Assembly (NCBI RefSeq): GCF_900184265.1
Contig: NZ_FXXA01000002.1
Location: 1,072,734 to 1,136,733, forward strand
Reading direction: 5' to 3'
Length of the DNA stretch: 64,000 nucleotides
From: Eggerthella timonensis
Lineage (GTDB): Bacteria > Actinomycetota > Coriobacteriia > Coriobacteriales > Eggerthellaceae
A program made the translations under genes and the position numbers. The notes beneath the pieces are model-generated. The model was not told the origin of the DNA, searched no databases, and saw only the letters and a list, made by a program, of their open reading frames with translations. Each line of letters begins with the position of its first letter. Positions within the stretch are counted from its first letter, which is position 1. Below are positions 25,803 to 36,873 of the stretch, piece after piece.

Positions 25803-25877
25803 TGGAGCACCTCCTCTTATTCGGCCGTGGGATCGTGAAACGTTCCCTGTATGACACGATATCGGCGCCTGTCAGCG

Positions 25878-25928
25878 AAAAGTATCATTCGGGATGAGGT
25901 TTTGGCGATATACTTCTCCCTCGAAAGG
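25878..25928 (-). promoter_or_regulatory. Shared upstream element, copy 1
   Basis: About 50 bases around CGGGATGAGGTTT closely match 31262-31314, with small length differences near the right end. The ends (AAGTAT...ATACTT) are inverted repeats. It sits 76 bp upstream of the four-helix protein on the minus strand and 17 bp before the MalT-type regulator start on the plus strand. It is likely the promoter or operator that joins these genes and the repeat surface protein. Confidence 0.5.
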
Positions 25929-25944
25929 GAATGAGGGGGATGCT

Positions 25945-28503
25945 ATGGAGCGCGACGACGCAGAGCTGATTCTAAGCGAGAAGTTCGCACCGGCGGACCT
26001 TCCCGACGTGTGCGCGCCGCGCCTGCGGGTGGTGGACGCCATCGGCCGAGCCGTCCGCACGCGGCGCTTCGTGTACCTGGGCGCGCCGGCGGGCAGCGGC
26101 AAGACGGTGTCGGCGCTGCTGTGGTTGAAGCAGGCGAAACGCGCGTGCGTGTGGATCGGCCTCGACCGCTACGACGACGTGCCCTCGGTGTTCTACAAGC
26201 AGCTGGCATGGGGCCTCTATTCCATCCAGCCGGATAATGCGGGCATGCGCGCCGTGCTGGGAAGCCCGACGTTTTCCGCATCGCCCGTGGAGCACACGGT
26301 GCAGCTGGTGATGGAGATGCGCCCGCTCGAGCGCCGCTACGCGCTGATCGTCGACGACATGCACCTCATTCGCAACCGCGAGATCGTCAAATCGTTGCCC
26401 GCCGTGCTCCGTCGCCTGCCCGGCGCGTTCGCCGTGCTGCTGCTGTCGCGCGCCGAGCTGCCCGAGGAATGGCGCACGCTCGGCGGCACGGAGGGCCCGG
26501 CGGTGCTCGGAGCGGACGATCTGCGATTCGCGCCCGACGAGATACGCGGCTACTTCAACGCGCTCGGCCGCTTCCCCACGCCCGACGAGACGCGTCTCGT
26601 GCACGCAGCCACCGAGGGGTGGGCCATCGGCGTGGCGGCGCTCGCGAAGTCGGATCGCACGGACGGACGCAACGGCCACTACCTGTTCGCGAGCTATTTC
26701 GAAGAGCAGGTGTGGGGTGCTTGGGACGACCAGCTGCGCTCGTTCTGCCTGGCCACCAGCGTGGCGGAGGAGTTCGACCCGACGTTGGCGGCGCTGCTGT
26801 CCGGGCGCGACGACGCCCGGGAGGTCATGGAGCGCCTCGCCCGCACGAACACCTTCCTCTCGCGGTTGCACGGCGACACGTACCGTTACCATCACCTGTT
26901 CCGCGATTTTCTGCGCGAGAAGGCCGCGGAGGCGGGCGTGGACCGCGTGGCGCTCTGCAAGCGCGCGGCCGAGCACTTCCGCGACCGGCACGACTACACG
27001 CGCGCCTTGCGGTTCTGGTTCGAGAGCGGCGATTTCTCCGGCATGGACACCTACCTGCTGCTGTTCCTGTTCGAGAACGCGCGCGGCTCGGTTGCCGACT
27101 ACGCGGACTTCCTGCGCACGCTCGATATCGAGTCGCTTCCCGCCGACGCGTACCGCGTGTGCCCGCCTCTGCGCGTGCTGGCCGCGTGGTACTTTTATCT
27201 CACCAGCCAGCGCACGGCGTTCGAGCACCACCTGGACGAGCTGTACCGAGCCCTGCCGCGCATCGCGGCGTCGGACTCGCGGTTCATGGAGTTCGCGCTT
27301 CTGGCTTACAGCGTGGACCACCGCACCACCATCATCGAGAAGGCGCGGAAATTCTCGCTGTTCGGCCGGTTCGTGAAGCGCTTCACCCCGTCGGGGCTGG
27401 CCACCGAGATCGCGTCGTTCACGCACAACCTGCCCTATCCGCATCGCAGCAACGTGGATTACTCGGCCATCGCGCTGGAGGACGGCGGCATGGAGCTGAT
27501 CGGCCGCACGTTCGCGCCGCTGCTGGGGGCGGAATGGGGCTACGTGCGTCCGCTGTTGCCCGCGTGCTTCGCCTACGAGCGCAATCGCCTGGACGAGGCG
27601 CTCGCTGGGCTGCGCGAAACCGAGAAGGCGCTCGTGCCGGAGAACCGCGAGGACGGGCGCGTATGCATCATGGTGATGAAGCACGCGACGTTGTGGCAGA
27701 TGGAGCGCGAATCGGAGGCTGCGGTTGCGCTCGACGACCTCGTGGCGCTCACGGAGACGGAAGCGCCGCATTTCCTGCCCAACCTGAAAGCGTACCGAGC
27801 GAAGCTCGCGCTGTTCGATGCGGACAAGCGCGCAGCGCGTGCGTGGCTGGACGAGTACTTCGTCACCGACGTCGAGCGCATCGAGTTCGTGCGCTCGTTC
27901 CAGCACTTCACCACCGCGCGAGCGCTCATCGTGCTCGGGGAGGCGGACGAGGCCGAACGCTTGCTGGAGCGCTTGCGCGCATTCGGGCGGTCGTTCAACC
28001 GTCCGCTCGACGTGGGCGAGGCGTGCGCGCTCCTGGCGGCGCTGTTGTGGGCTGCTCGGCGACGGGCCGACGCTGTGGACGTGCTGCTCGAGGGGATGGA
28101 AGCACTCGCGCCTTACGGGTTCTTCCGCGTGGTGGCCGACGAGGGCGCAGCGGTGGAGCCGGTGCTGAAGAGCCTGGTCGAGCGTCTGGCGCGCTCGGGC
28201 TACGACGGGCCGCTCGAGCGCGCGTTCGTGCAGGAGGCCTACCTGGCCGCGCACGATCGCGCGCGGCGCTTCCGCGGCGTATGCGCCAACCTCGGCGTGC
28301 GCACCAAGCCGGTGAAGCTGTCGCCGCAGCAGAAGCGCGTGCTCGAACTGCTCGCGCGCGGCCTGCGCAATGCCGAGATCGCCGCCGAGACCGGCTTGTC
28401 GCTGCCCACGGTGAAAAGCCACGTGCAGGCGACCTACCGCAAGCTGGACGTCCACGCCGCGCCCGACGCCGTTCTGCGCGCGCGAGAGCTGGGGCTGCTG
28501 TAG
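25945..28503 (+). CDS. MalT-type ATP-dependent LuxR transcriptional activator
   Basis: 852 residues from the ATG at 25945, with GAGGGGGA upstream. The N-terminal STAND-type NTPase has Walker A GAPAGSGKT (about 48-56) and LIVDDMH as a Walker B. A winged helix and a long helical repeat region (TPR-like, about 350-770) follow. The C-terminal LuxR HTH is KLSPQQKRVLELLARGLRNA through VKSHVQATYRKLDVHAAP (about 788-845). MalT-family proteins need ATP and an inducer to activate operons. It is divergent from the four-helix/surface-protein/sulfatase genes and its own start lies next to the shared element, so it is the likely regulator of this surface locus. Confidence 0.88.
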   Translation: MERDDAELILSEKFAPADLPDVCAPRLRVVDAIGRAVRTRRFVYLGAPAGSGKTVSALLWLKQAKRACVWIGLDRYDDVPSVFYKQLAWGLYSIQPDNAGMRAVLGSPTFSASPVEHTVQLVMEMRPLERRYALIVDDMHLIRNREIVKSLPAVLRRLPGAFAVLLLSRAELPEEWRTLGGTEGPAVLGADDLRFAPDEIRGYFNALGRFPTPDETRLVHAATEGWAIGVAALAKSDRTDGRNGHYLFASYFEEQVWGAWDDQLRSFCLATSVAEEFDPTLAALLSGRDDAREVMERLARTNTFLSRLHGDTYRYHHLFRDFLREKAAEAGVDRVALCKRAAEHFRDRHDYTRALRFWFESGDFSGMDTYLLLFLFENARGSVADYADFLRTLDIESLPADAYRVCPPLRVLAAWYFYLTSQRTAFEHHLDELYRALPRIAASDSRFMEFALLAYSVDHRTTIIEKARKFSLFGRFVKRFTPSGLATEIASFTHNLPYPHRSNVDYSAIALEDGGMELIGRTFAPLLGAEWGYVRPLLPACFAYERNRLDEALAGLRETEKALVPENREDGRVCIMVMKHATLWQMERESEAAVALDDLVALTETEAPHFLPNLKAYRAKLALFDADKRAARAWLDEYFVTDVERIEFVRSFQHFTTARALIVLGEADEAERLLERLRAFGRSFNRPLDVGEACALLAALLWAARRRADAVDVLLEGMEALAPYGFFRVVADEGAAVEPVLKSLVERLARSGYDGPLERAFVQEAYLAAHDRARRFRGVCANLGVRTKPVKLSPQQKRVLELLARGLRNAEIAAETGLSLPTVKSHVQATYRKLDVHAAPDAVLRARELGLL

Positions 28504-28512
28504 GGGCCGCGG

Positions 28513-31175
28513 TCACTCCCGCTCGTTGCGGCGACGCCTTCCTGCGGCGATGCCGATGGCGAGCACGGCGGCTCCCGCTGCGCAAACGAGCAGTTCAGGC
28601 AGGGCGTTGTCGCCGGTTGCGGGGATGGCGGCCTCGGCCTCAGGCTCCGCCGTGGGCTTGGGAAGGGGCTTGGGCTCAGGCTTCGCCGGAGGCTCGGGCG
28701 CGGGCTCGGGCTTCGGGACGGCGTTGACGGTGAGCGTGCCGCCCGCGTAGGACACGTTGTAGCATGCCTGGTTGTCTACGATGCCGCCGTCGATGGCGAT
28801 GGCGAGGGAGCCGGCTGCCGTCGTGTCGCCCGCAACCGACAGGCGGGGCTCCTGGATGACGTGATCGGAGTCCGCGAGCCCTTCGGCGGCGTAGCCGAGC
28901 GGCGGCAGGGAATCGCCTGCCGTCATGGAGGCGTCGAGCGCGCGGAACACGAGCGACGCCTTGTCGATGGCGAAATCGAGCACGGCCGGCTGGCCCGTGC
29001 AGGGCGCGTTTTGGGGCAGCGCGAACGTCGCCCGGTAGATTCCGGCTGCGGTGGGCGGCGTGGATACGGGTCCGTAAGCCGTGCCGTCGGCGGCCGTGCC
29101 GGTGTAGGAGATGTCGAACGGCCCGTTGTAGACAAGCGGCTCGCCCGCATTGGTCAATCGATAGGCGGCCGTCGGGGTGCCCGTGTATCCCGCATGCGGC
29201 GATCCGTCGTAAGCCGCGTTCCGCGCATCGATGCCGCCGATGGTTGCGGAAGCCTTCTCGTACTGCACGGCTACGACGATGGTGCTGTTCTCGTAGTTCG
29301 TCATGCCGGAAAGCGCGATGCGCACGGTGTCGGTTGCGCCGGTTGTGACGCTGCTGGAAGCGGTGAGCGTCAGCTTGCCCGACGCCGCGTCGAATTGCGC
29401 GTCGGCAAGCCCGTTTTTGGTGAACGTGGTCGCGGCTTGAACGGGATCGGGGCCGAGGTCGTTCGGCAGTCCTGACAGGCTGGAGAGGTCGACCGTGGTC
29501 TGGCTGCCAACCAGCGCAGTTGCCGTCGTGCTCAAATCGAACGCTGCGGCTTTGCCGATGGTGTAGGAAACGGAATCCGAGCCGTCCTGGATGACGTAGT
29601 TGCTGCGGTCGGCGCCTGCGAGAACGGCAGTTGCTCTGTGCGTGCCCGCGTCGGTCTCGTTGCCTCCCGTTACCGTCAGCGACACGTCGGTGCCGGTAAC
29701 GGCGCCGACGACGTGCGCGGTCACCTCCTTGCCGTCCCCATGGATGCGGTTGAGCGTGTCCATCCAGGTGACGCTGGCCGAGCACTGTACGATGGCGAAG
29801 TCGAACGTGGTCGAGCCCTTGCATACGTGGCCCGGCGAGATCGCTATCGTCACCTGGTAGGTGCCGGCGTTCGTGGGCGGCGTGGCGGAATCGTAGCGCG
29901 TGCCGTCGGCGGCCGTGCCGGTGTAGGAGATGGCGAACGTTTCGTCTGGCGAGGTGCCGTAGTCCACGCGGTTGCCATTGTAGAGGTAGTAGGCTGTCGG
30001 GGTTCCCTCGAAACCTGCATGGGGTTGGCCGTCGTATTTGACGGGCGAGGGCAGCGCGGTCACACCTTCGATAGCCTTCACTGTCTCCCTAAAGTACTGC
30101 ACGTGCAAGGTGACGTTGAAGTCCTCATGGTTTTCGAGCGCGCTCATCCGAACCGTCACGGCGTCGTAGGCGTCGTCGCCCTTGCCGTTGGCGTAGACCT
30201 TGAGATAGGTCTCATTGTTTATGTTCTCGATCTCGGCTTTATACAGACCCTGGGTTTCCGTCATGTCCGTGATGATCGTGTAGTCGGCAGACGTGCTGCC
30301 CTTCGGTATGGAATACACGGGCATACTATAGGAGGCGCCGTACTCGTTCCATACTTCGTGCTTGGTCGCTTCGTTGATATCCTTCATCGGCATTTTGACG
30401 ATCATGACCTCACCCGATACGCTGTACGCATCGGGGCCCGTCTGCAGATCGTAGTTGCAGCTGGTCGGGTTGTTGTAGGACACGCTCGTGGCCTTGAACG
30501 GCTTTCCCGTCGGGTTCCCTGCCGGCGTGCCGTTGTCGGTTGCGACGTTGCCATCGGGAGCCAGTGCGCCCGTGCCGTCCCGCTTCAGCGCGTCGCCGGT
30601 TACGGTTATGTCCACCTTTCCCTTGTCGTCGGGCGCCAAGCCCGTGAATGCTGTCAGTTTGACGTCCGTGAACGTCGGCGTTTCCGAGTAGTCGTAGGGC
30701 CTCGTTGCGTTCTCATCGTCGGGCGATACGGTGGCGGCGAGCGGGGCCCGCTTGATGATGAAGCTCCTTGCGGAGGGAGCTGCCGTGCAGGGCGCGCTGC
30801 CGGGCAGCGAGAGCTCAACCTGGTAGCTGCCGGCTTGCGTGGGCGCCTCGGTGGCGGGGCCGTAGGAATACTCGTAGGCTGTGCCCTCGTGGACGGTGCC
30901 CGTGTAGGTGACGGTGAACGGCCCGGTGTACGTGTGCACGGCTCCGTCGTCGTCCGTGTACGTGCAGTACGGGGTTCCCCGTAGCCTTGCTGCGGCGTGC
31001 CGTCGTACGTGGGATTCGACGCGACTTGCTGCATATCCTCGATCGTGCCCGCGGGCTTCACGTCAGCATGGGCGTTTCCGTTGGCGCTGAACGAGAACGC
31101 CAGCGCAAGCGCGAGCGCGAACACGAGCGCTCCGAAAGCCGCGGCGCCGCGCGAGATCTTCTGGATGCGAGACAT
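28513..31175 (-). pseudogene. Sortase-anchored repeat surface protein with a one-base frameshift near the N-terminus
   Basis: The gene starts at the ATG at 31175 (AAAGGGG upstream) with a signal peptide (ALVFALALALAFSFSANGNAHA). After DMQQVASNPTYDGTPQQGYG the frame breaks at a G4/C4 run near 30971-30980 and continues in another frame with the expected repeat unit. Later repeats read YDGxPHAGxxGTPTAxY, showing that one G is missing. The long second frame (28513 to about 30977) has several Ig-like units ending in TAADGTxY..PPTNAGTYxVTI, resembling MBG-type domains, and ends IPATGDNALPELL, a hydrophobic helix and RRRRNERE, an LPxTG-type anchor. It may be a phase-variable gene, a recent mutation or a sequence error. 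Probably an adhesin or matrix-binding protein. Confidence 0.75.
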
Positions 31176-31261
31176 AACAACCCCTTTTGTCGAGATGGGA
31201 GCCGAAGCGGCCAAGCGGTGCCTATGCCGCCAGCGCCAGTATACGAGTCCCGAAAATGCAG

Positions 31262-31314
31262 AACTATCATCCGGGATGAGGTTTCAGCCGATACTTTTCT
31301 CCGTGCGCGAAAGG
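31262..31314 (-). promoter_or_regulatory. Shared upstream element, copy 2
   Basis: Close match to 25878-25928, with identical core CGGGATGAGGTTT. It lies 87 bp upstream of the repeat surface protein's ATG, nearly the same spacing as copy 1 has to the four-helix gene. Confidence 0.5.
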
Positions 31315-31361
31315 AGGAGCGGGAGCGTGCGCTGGAACGCGGATGAGCGGGGTTGTTGCGG

Positions 31362-31400
31362 ACAAAAAGAAACGCGCGGCCGATGCGTGCCGCGCGTTTC
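31362..31400 (-). terminator. Terminator of the MacB-type transporter gene
   Basis: On the minus strand, a 12-bp GC-rich stem (GAAACGCGCGGC with its complement) is followed directly by TTTTTG, 23 bases past the stop codon. A textbook rho-independent terminator. Confidence 0.85.
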
Positions 31401-31422
31401 CAGGGTTTGGGGATCGAGGCGC

Positions 31423-34400
31423 TTACTCGCTGCGCAGCGCCTCCACGGGGTCTTTGCGACTGGCGGCGCTCGAGGGGATGAGGCCGGCCAGGAACGTGAG
31501 GAACACGCTGATGGCCACCAGGATGACGGCCGCCTGCCACGGAAGCGAGGCCACATCTGCCACGTCGAACAGCGAGTACACGATGGCGTTGGCGGGTATG
31601 CAGGCCAGCGCGGTCAGGCCGATGCCGATGACGCCGGCCGTGAAGCCCACGATGATCGTCTCGGCGTTGAACACGCGGCTGATGTCGCCTTTGCTGGCGC
31701 CGATGGAGCGCAGGATGCCGATCTCCTTCTTGCGCTCGAGCACGCTGATGTAGGTGATGACGCCGATCATGATGGACGACACCACGAGCGAGATGGCCAC
31801 GAACGCCACCAGCACGTAGCTGATCATGTTCACGATGTCGGTGACCGAGGACATAAGCGTGCCCACGAAGTCGGTATAGGTGATGACCTTGTCTTCCTGG
31901 CCCTCGTCGGTCATGCGGTCGTTGTAGCCGTCGAGGATCTCGATGACCTTTTCTTTGCTCTCGAAGTCGATGGGGTAGATGTCGATGCCGCCCGGCTTGG
32001 CGGGGTCGGCGTAGCCCAGCTTCTTCAGGTTGTTGTCGTACGAGGTGTCCTCGGTGTTCATGAGCGACATCATCAGCTCGCCGAGCTCTTCCTCGCTCAT
32101 GTTCATCTTGAAGGCGTTCTGGAACGCGGACTCGTCGATGCTCATGGCGTTGGACATATTCGCCGCGATTTGGCTCATCGACTGCTGCATGGCGGCCGAC
32201 ACCTGGGCCTCCACGGCCGCCGACATCTGCTGCATGTACGCGCCCAGCACGTTTTGCATGTACGAGCTCATGGCGGTGGAGATGGACGCCTGCAGCTGGC
32301 TTTGCAGCGCTTGGGCCATGGCGGGCACGGCCTGCTGCATCTTCGCGCCGATCTGCTGCTGCAGCTGGGCTTGCAGGGCCTCGGTTGCCTTGTCCATGTC
32401 GATGGAGCCCATGATGGCGGCTGCGATCTTCTTCTGGACCTCGTCGCTTGCGAGGTAGGCTTTGGCGCCGTCCTCCATGGTAGGAACCTTGCCTTGCGCG
32501 ACCTGCTCCTGCGCCCAGTTCTTGTACCAGGGCTGGAAGCCCTCCATGATCTCCTTCATGGCGGCTTGCATCTTCGCCGAATCCATGTCCGGCTGCACGT
32601 CGCCCATATCGAGCTTGATGTCGCTGAAGTCGAGGTACTGCCCCATGTCGATGCTCGAGGGGTCGATGGTGATGGACGAGCCGTCGAACGCCGGCAGTGA
32701 GCCCATGTCGAGCGACAGCCCCGAAAGATCGAGCGACATGCCGGACAACCCGCTGGTCAGCGCGCTTTCGTCAAACTTGAACGCGGCCTGGATGGCGTCG
32801 CCGTCGATGGTGAACAGCGACTCCATGCTGAAGGCGTCCTCGTCGTCTCCCTCGTCATCGAAGGACTTGCCCGTGAACACGTTCGTGTCGGGGTGGGCGA
32901 TCTGGTCCTTCACGATGGCGCTGTCGGCGGCCTCCTCGATCACGTAGTCGGTCAGCGTCGCCGGGTAGTTGATGCCCGAGCTCAGCATGGTGGCAGTGGC
33001 GTCGTCGCGCGGCTGCACCACGCCCACCACTTCGATGTCCTCGCCGTTCTCCACCAGCTCGCGCATGTACGCTTCGTCGTCGGTCTTGTCTTTCCACACG
33101 TTGAACTCGTCGTCGTGGACGTAATAGTCGGCGGCGTTCACCAGCTTGAACGAGACGCCCAGAATGTCCTCGTAGGAGGGGTCCTCCATGTCGGTGGGCG
33201 CGGTCACCTCTTCTTCGGCGGCGAACTTCTTCACCATGTCGTCGAGCTCGGCCGAGTCGCGCAGGCCCAGCGTGTACAGCATGAAGTCGCTGATGCCGCC
33301 GTTGCCCGTCAGCACGAGCACCACCTCGTTGTGGTTCTCGGGCCAGCGGCCGGCCTTCACGTCGTACTGGTACTCGTACAGGCCGGGGTCGCTCGGCATC
33401 TCGTAGAACGTGTCGGTGCTCATGGACATGGACATGAGGCTGTTCGAGCTGGTGGAGGAGCCCAGTCCCAGCGCGGAGAACGATTTGTCGGGGTTGACCT
33501 GGCGCAGCTTCTCGGCATCGGAGCTGAAGATCTGCGGCGCAACGTTGTAGGTGTACTCGATGGCGTTCGTGTACTGGTCGATGTCGCTCTCGCCGCTGTC
33601 GAGGTATTCCTTGAGCGAGGCCAGGTCGTTCGACCCGATGCTCGACACCATGTTCGACACCATCTCCACGACGTGCACGGAGTCTTCAGGCTTCTCTTCG
33701 GTGCCGCCGTCGCCGGAGGCTTCCGCCCCCTCTCCCGCTGCGCCGAACATCATGGACGTCATGTCGAAGCCGGTGCTCTGGATTTGCAGGGGGTACTCCG
33801 AAAGCGTCTCCTCCTCGACGGATTTGATGTAGTTGTTCACGCCGTTGGCCAGCGCTAGGATCGACGCGATGCCGATGATGCCGATGGAGCCCGCGAACGC
33901 CGTCATGAGCGTGCGGCCCTTCTTCGTCATGAGGTTTTTGAACGACAGCGCGAGCGCCGTGAAAAACGACATCTTCGTGCGGCGCGCGGGCTTCTCGCTC
34001 TCGCGCATGTCCTCGGCGGTGGGGTCGAAGGGGTCGGTGTCCGAGCGGATGACGCCGTCGGTGAGCGTGACGATGCGCGTGGCGTAGTCCTCGGCCAGCT
34101 CGGGGTTATGCGTGACCATGATGACGAGGCGGTCGTTCGCGATCTCGGTGAGCAGGTCCATGATCTGGACGCTCGTCTTGGAGTCGAGGGCGCCGGTGGG
34201 CTCGTCGGCCAGCAGGATCTCGGGGTCGTTGATGAGGGCGCGCGCGATGGCCACGCGCTGCATCTGGCCGCCGGACAGCTGGCTGGGCTTCTTGTTGATG
34301 TGGTCGCCCAGGCCTACCTGCTGCAACGCGGCCACGGCGCGATCGTGCCGCTCGGCGCGCGACACGCCCGACAGCGTGAGCGCCAGCTCCACGTTGGACA

Positions 34401-34701
34401 GCACCGTCTGGTGGGGGATGAGGTTGTAGCTTTGGAACACGAAGCCGATGCGGTTGTTGCGGTAGGCGTCCCAATCCTTATCTTTATACTGTTCGGTGGA
34501 AATGCCGTCGATGATGAGGTTGCCCGAGTCGTAATGGTCGAGGCCGCCCACGATGTTGAGCAGCGTCGTCTTGCCCGAGCCCGAGGGGCCCAGGATGGCC
34601 ACGAACTCGTTGTCGCGGAACGAAACCGACACGTTGTCGAGCGCGGTTTGCGTGAAGTCGGCCGTCGTGTACGACTTGCATATATTGAGCAGTTGCAGCA
34701 T
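31423..34701 (-). CDS. MacB-type ABC transporter, fused ATPase and FtsX-like permease
   Basis: 1092 residues. Residues 1-235 are an ABC ATPase with Walker [10 protein letters not shown] (about 39-47), signature LSGGQMQR and Walker [15 protein letters not shown] first membrane helix follows ([25 protein letters not shown], about 285-310). A very long extracytoplasmic part (about 315-960) includes a coiled stretch rich in M, Q and A ([20 protein letters not shown]). Three C-terminal helices form the FtsX permease ([20 protein letters not shown], then two more). MacB-like pumps act as mechanotransmitters, not classical channels, on lipoproteins, peptides or antibiotics. The extracytoplasmic insert is much longer than in ordinary MacB proteins of about 650 residues. 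It forms a single-gene unit with its own terminator. Confidence 0.88.
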   Translation of the reverse strand: MLQLLNICKSYTTADFTQTALDNVSVSFRDNEFVAILGPSGSGKTTLLNIVGGLDHYDSGNLIIDGISTEQYKDKDWDAYRNNRIGFVFQSYNLIPHQTVLSNVELALTLSGVSRAERHDRAVAALQQVGLGDHINKKPSQLSGGQMQRVAIARALINDPEILLADEPTGALDSKTSVQIMDLLTEIANDRLVIMVTHNPELAEDYATRIVTLTDGVIRSDTDPFDPTAEDMRESEKPARRTKMSFFTALALSFKNLMTKKGRTLMTAFAGSIGIIGIASILALANGVNNYIKSVEEETLSEYPLQIQSTGFDMTSMMFGAAGEGAEASGDGGTEEKPEDSVHVVEMVSNMVSSIGSNDLASLKEYLDSGESDIDQYTNAIEYTYNVAPQIFSSDAEKLRQVNPDKSFSALGLGSSTSSNSLMSMSMSTDTFYEMPSDPGLYEYQYDVKAGRWPENHNEVVLVLTGNGGISDFMLYTLGLRDSAELDDMVKKFAAEEEVTAPTDMEDPSYEDILGVSFKLVNAADYYVHDDEFNVWKDKTDDEAYMRELVENGEDIEVVGVVQPRDDATATMLSSGINYPATLTDYVIEEAADSAIVKDQIAHPDTNVFTGKSFDDEGDDEDAFSMESLFTIDGDAIQAAFKFDESALTSGLSGMSLDLSGLSLDMGSLPAFDGSSITIDPSSIDMGQYLDFSDIKLDMGDVQPDMDSAKMQAAMKEIMEGFQPWYKNWAQEQVAQGKVPTMEDGAKAYLASDEVQKKIAAAIMGSIDMDKATEALQAQLQQQIGAKMQQAVPAMAQALQSQLQASISTAMSSYMQNVLGAYMQQMSAAVEAQVSAAMQQSMSQIAANMSNAMSIDESAFQNAFKMNMSEEELGELMMSLMNTEDTSYDNNLKKLGYADPAKPGGIDIYPIDFESKEKVIEILDGYNDRMTDEGQEDKVITYTDFVGTLMSSVTDIVNMISYVLVAFVAISLVVSSIMIGVITYISVLERKKEIGILRSIGASKGDISRVFNAETIIVGFTAGVIGIGLTALACIPANAIVYSLFDVADVASLPWQAAVILVAISVFLTFLAGLIPSSAASRKDPVEALRSE

Positions 34702-34879
34702 GAGGTGCCTTTCGAGCGCGCTTCGCCAAGGAAGCGCAGGTGTTACGCAATGGTTGATAGTTCGTCAATCATGGTCGATTCTCCCGCTTTCTCATGGTGA
34801 GAATCCCCAATCTTCACCGAGTTTACCGAACGGTTACCTTCGGAAACCAAAAGATGCAGATAGCGTAGCGAGCGCGCAA
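34702..34879. other. Intergenic, upstream of the ABC transporter
   Basis: Non-coding leader of the transporter gene. I see no clear operator in it apart from short GGTTACC/GGAAACC-like repeats around 34830-34850. Confidence 0.3.
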
Positions 34880-35077
34880 CTACGGTAATGAATCCGGAAT
34901 TTTTTCTCGATATAGTACCGAACTTTGGAATTTCGAGCTTGAAAATCGTCTTTGGCCGCCCACTGCCCGACTTTTTCGGCTGACTTGAGCGGATTTTCCG
35001 CCTTTGGAAGCGACCCCGAGATGCTGTTCGCTTGTTACGGTAAGATATCAAAATTTATTTCTGATTTCTTTACCGTA
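34880..35077. repeat. Long inverted-repeat element C
   Basis: Arms near 34880-34922 and 35035-35077 (about 43 nt) are complementary at roughly three quarters of positions with one-base gaps, both built around TACGGTA and TTACCGTA. The about 112-nt loop contains GAGATGCTGTTCG near its end, like motifs in F and D. This is the most divergent and AT-rich copy and was the hardest to support. Confidence 0.5.
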
Positions 35078-35351
35078 TTCCGAGGGGCAGGGAGCTTAAC
35101 GCGCGGCAGTATCCGTCGAAAAGCTCCATCTTGCCAAAGCGCTGCACCTGCATTGGCCGAACCTAGCCAAGCGGCTGCTTTCTGTCCTCATGATCTCACC
35201 TCATCAGTCGGATTTCCTCGTACCGAGGCCTCGGTTTCCGCGAGTTTTTGACAGAACGATTCGCGTGGGCCACTTTTAATCGAAGTCGCACTACAATTGA
35301 GCGCGAACGAGACGATAGGACACCGTGTCTTTTGCGATGAAAGGACCGCAT
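35078..35351 (+). promoter_or_regulatory. Leader region of the M18 aminopeptidase
   Basis: Contains a perfect 14-bp palindrome ACCGAGGCCTCGGT (35222-35235) and a TTGACA (35248-35253) that could be a -35 box, though no -10 box at standard spacing is seen. No gene is recognised. Confidence 0.35.
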
Positions 35352-36788
35352 ATGGAACGAGACGTAGCTTGGAAGAAGTACGACGAGGCCGACCTCGAGG
35401 CGCTCGAGCATCTGGCAGCCGAGTACATCGACTTCATCTCGGACAACAAGACAGAACGCGAATGCGCTGCTGCAGCGATTGCGCTGGCCGAAGAGCACGG
35501 CTACGTGAGCCTCGTCGAGGCGGTGCGCGAGGGTCGCGCGCTTAAAGCGGGCGACAAGGTGTGGGCGCAGGCGCATGGCAAGGCGCTCATTTTGACGCAT
35601 CTCGGGAAGCGTCCGCTCGCCGAGGGCCTCAACATCCTGGGCGCGCACATCGACAGCCCGCGCCTCGACCTCAAGCAGAACCCGCTGTACGAATCGAACG
35701 GGTTCGCGCTGCTTGACACGCACTATTACGGCGGCATCAAGAACTACCAGTGGGTCACGCTGCCGCTGGCGCTGCACGGCGTGATCGCGAAGAAAGACGG
35801 CACCGTGGTGGACGTCCAGGTGGGCGACGACCCGGATGACCCGGTGTTCTGCGTCACCGACCTGCTCATCCACCTGGCAGGCAAGCAGATGGCGAAGAAG
35901 GCCAACGAAGTGGTGGAGGGCGAGGATCTCGACCTCCTCATCGGCAATCGCCCGGCTGTCAGCGCCGCGCAGGATGCAGATGCGGATGCGATCGGGGGCG
36001 AAAGCGAGACGAAGGACGCCGAGAAGGAGCCCGTCAAGGCGTTCGCGCTCAAGCTGCTGGCCGATACGTACGGCATCGACGAAGAGGACTTCCTCTCGGC
36101 CGAGCTCGAGGTGGTTCCCGCCGGTCGCGCGCGCGATCTCGGGTTCGACCGCAGCATGGTGATCGGCTACGGCCAGGACGACCGCGTGTGCGCCTACACG
36201 TCGCTGGTCGCGCAGCTTGCGCTCGCCGAAGCGCCCGAGAAGACGGCGGTGTGCGTGCTCGTGGACAAGGAGGAGATCGGCAGCGTGGGCGCCACCGGCA
36301 TGGCGTCGCAGTTCTTCGAGAACACCATCGCCGAGGTCATGGAGCTGGCGGGCGAGAGCGGCCCGTTGCCGCTGCGCCGCGCGCTGGCGTCCTCCAGCAT
36401 GCTGTCGTCCGACGTGTCCGCCGGCTTCGATCCCGCTTACGCGAGCGCGTTCGAGGCGAAGAACTCGGCGTTCCTCGGGCGCGGCCTCGTGTTCAACAAG
36501 TACACGGGCAGCCGCGGCAAGAGCGGCTCCAACGACGCGAACGCCGAGTACGTCGCGCGCATCCGCCGCGTCATGGACGACGCGGGCGTGTCGTTCCAGA
36601 CCGCCGAGCTGGGCAAGGTGGACGTGGGCGGCGGCGGGACCATCGCCTACATCCCCGCCAAATATGGGATGGACGTCATCGACTCCGGCGTGCCGGTGCT
36701 GTCGATGCACTCCCCCTGGGAAGTCACGAGCAAAGCCGACATCTACGAGGCGTTCAAAGGCTACGAGGCGTTCTTGAAGAACGCGTAG
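35352..36788 (+). CDS. M18-family aspartyl aminopeptidase-like metallopeptidase
   Basis: 478 residues from the ATG at 35352, preferred to upstream starts because AAAGGA lies six bases before it. Metal-binding and catalytic motifs are visible: GAHIDSPRLDL (near residue 100), VLVDKEEIGSVGA (near residue 305), SSDVSAGFDPAYAS and a C-terminal SMHSPWEVTSKADIYE. M18 peptidases are di-zinc cytosolic enzymes that form large tetrahedral oligomers and remove N-terminal acidic or other residues from peptides. The gene stands between elements C and D. Symbol not assigned because several paralogues (apeA/apeB-like) exist. Confidence 0.92.
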   Translation: MERDVAWKKYDEADLEALEHLAAEYIDFISDNKTERECAAAAIALAEEHGYVSLVEAVREGRALKAGDKVWAQAHGKALILTHLGKRPLAEGLNILGAHIDSPRLDLKQNPLYESNGFALLDTHYYGGIKNYQWVTLPLALHGVIAKKDGTVVDVQVGDDPDDPVFCVTDLLIHLAGKQMAKKANEVVEGEDLDLLIGNRPAVSAAQDADADAIGGESETKDAEKEPVKAFALKLLADTYGIDEEDFLSAELEVVPAGRARDLGFDRSMVIGYGQDDRVCAYTSLVAQLALAEAPEKTAVCVLVDKEEIGSVGATGMASQFFENTIAEVMELAGESGPLPLRRALASSSMLSSDVSAGFDPAYASAFEAKNSAFLGRGLVFNKYTGSRGKSGSNDANAEYVARIRRVMDDAGVSFQTAELGKVDVGGGGTIAYIPAKYGMDVIDSGVPVLSMHSPWEVTSKADIYEAFKGYEAFLKNA

Positions 36789-36873
36789 GGGCTGCGACTG
36801 CGGGACAGCGGGGCGGGCGCGGCGAGTGCGCCCGCTTGCGTCTGCTCGGCCGGCGCGCTCGTGAATTCTCGTT

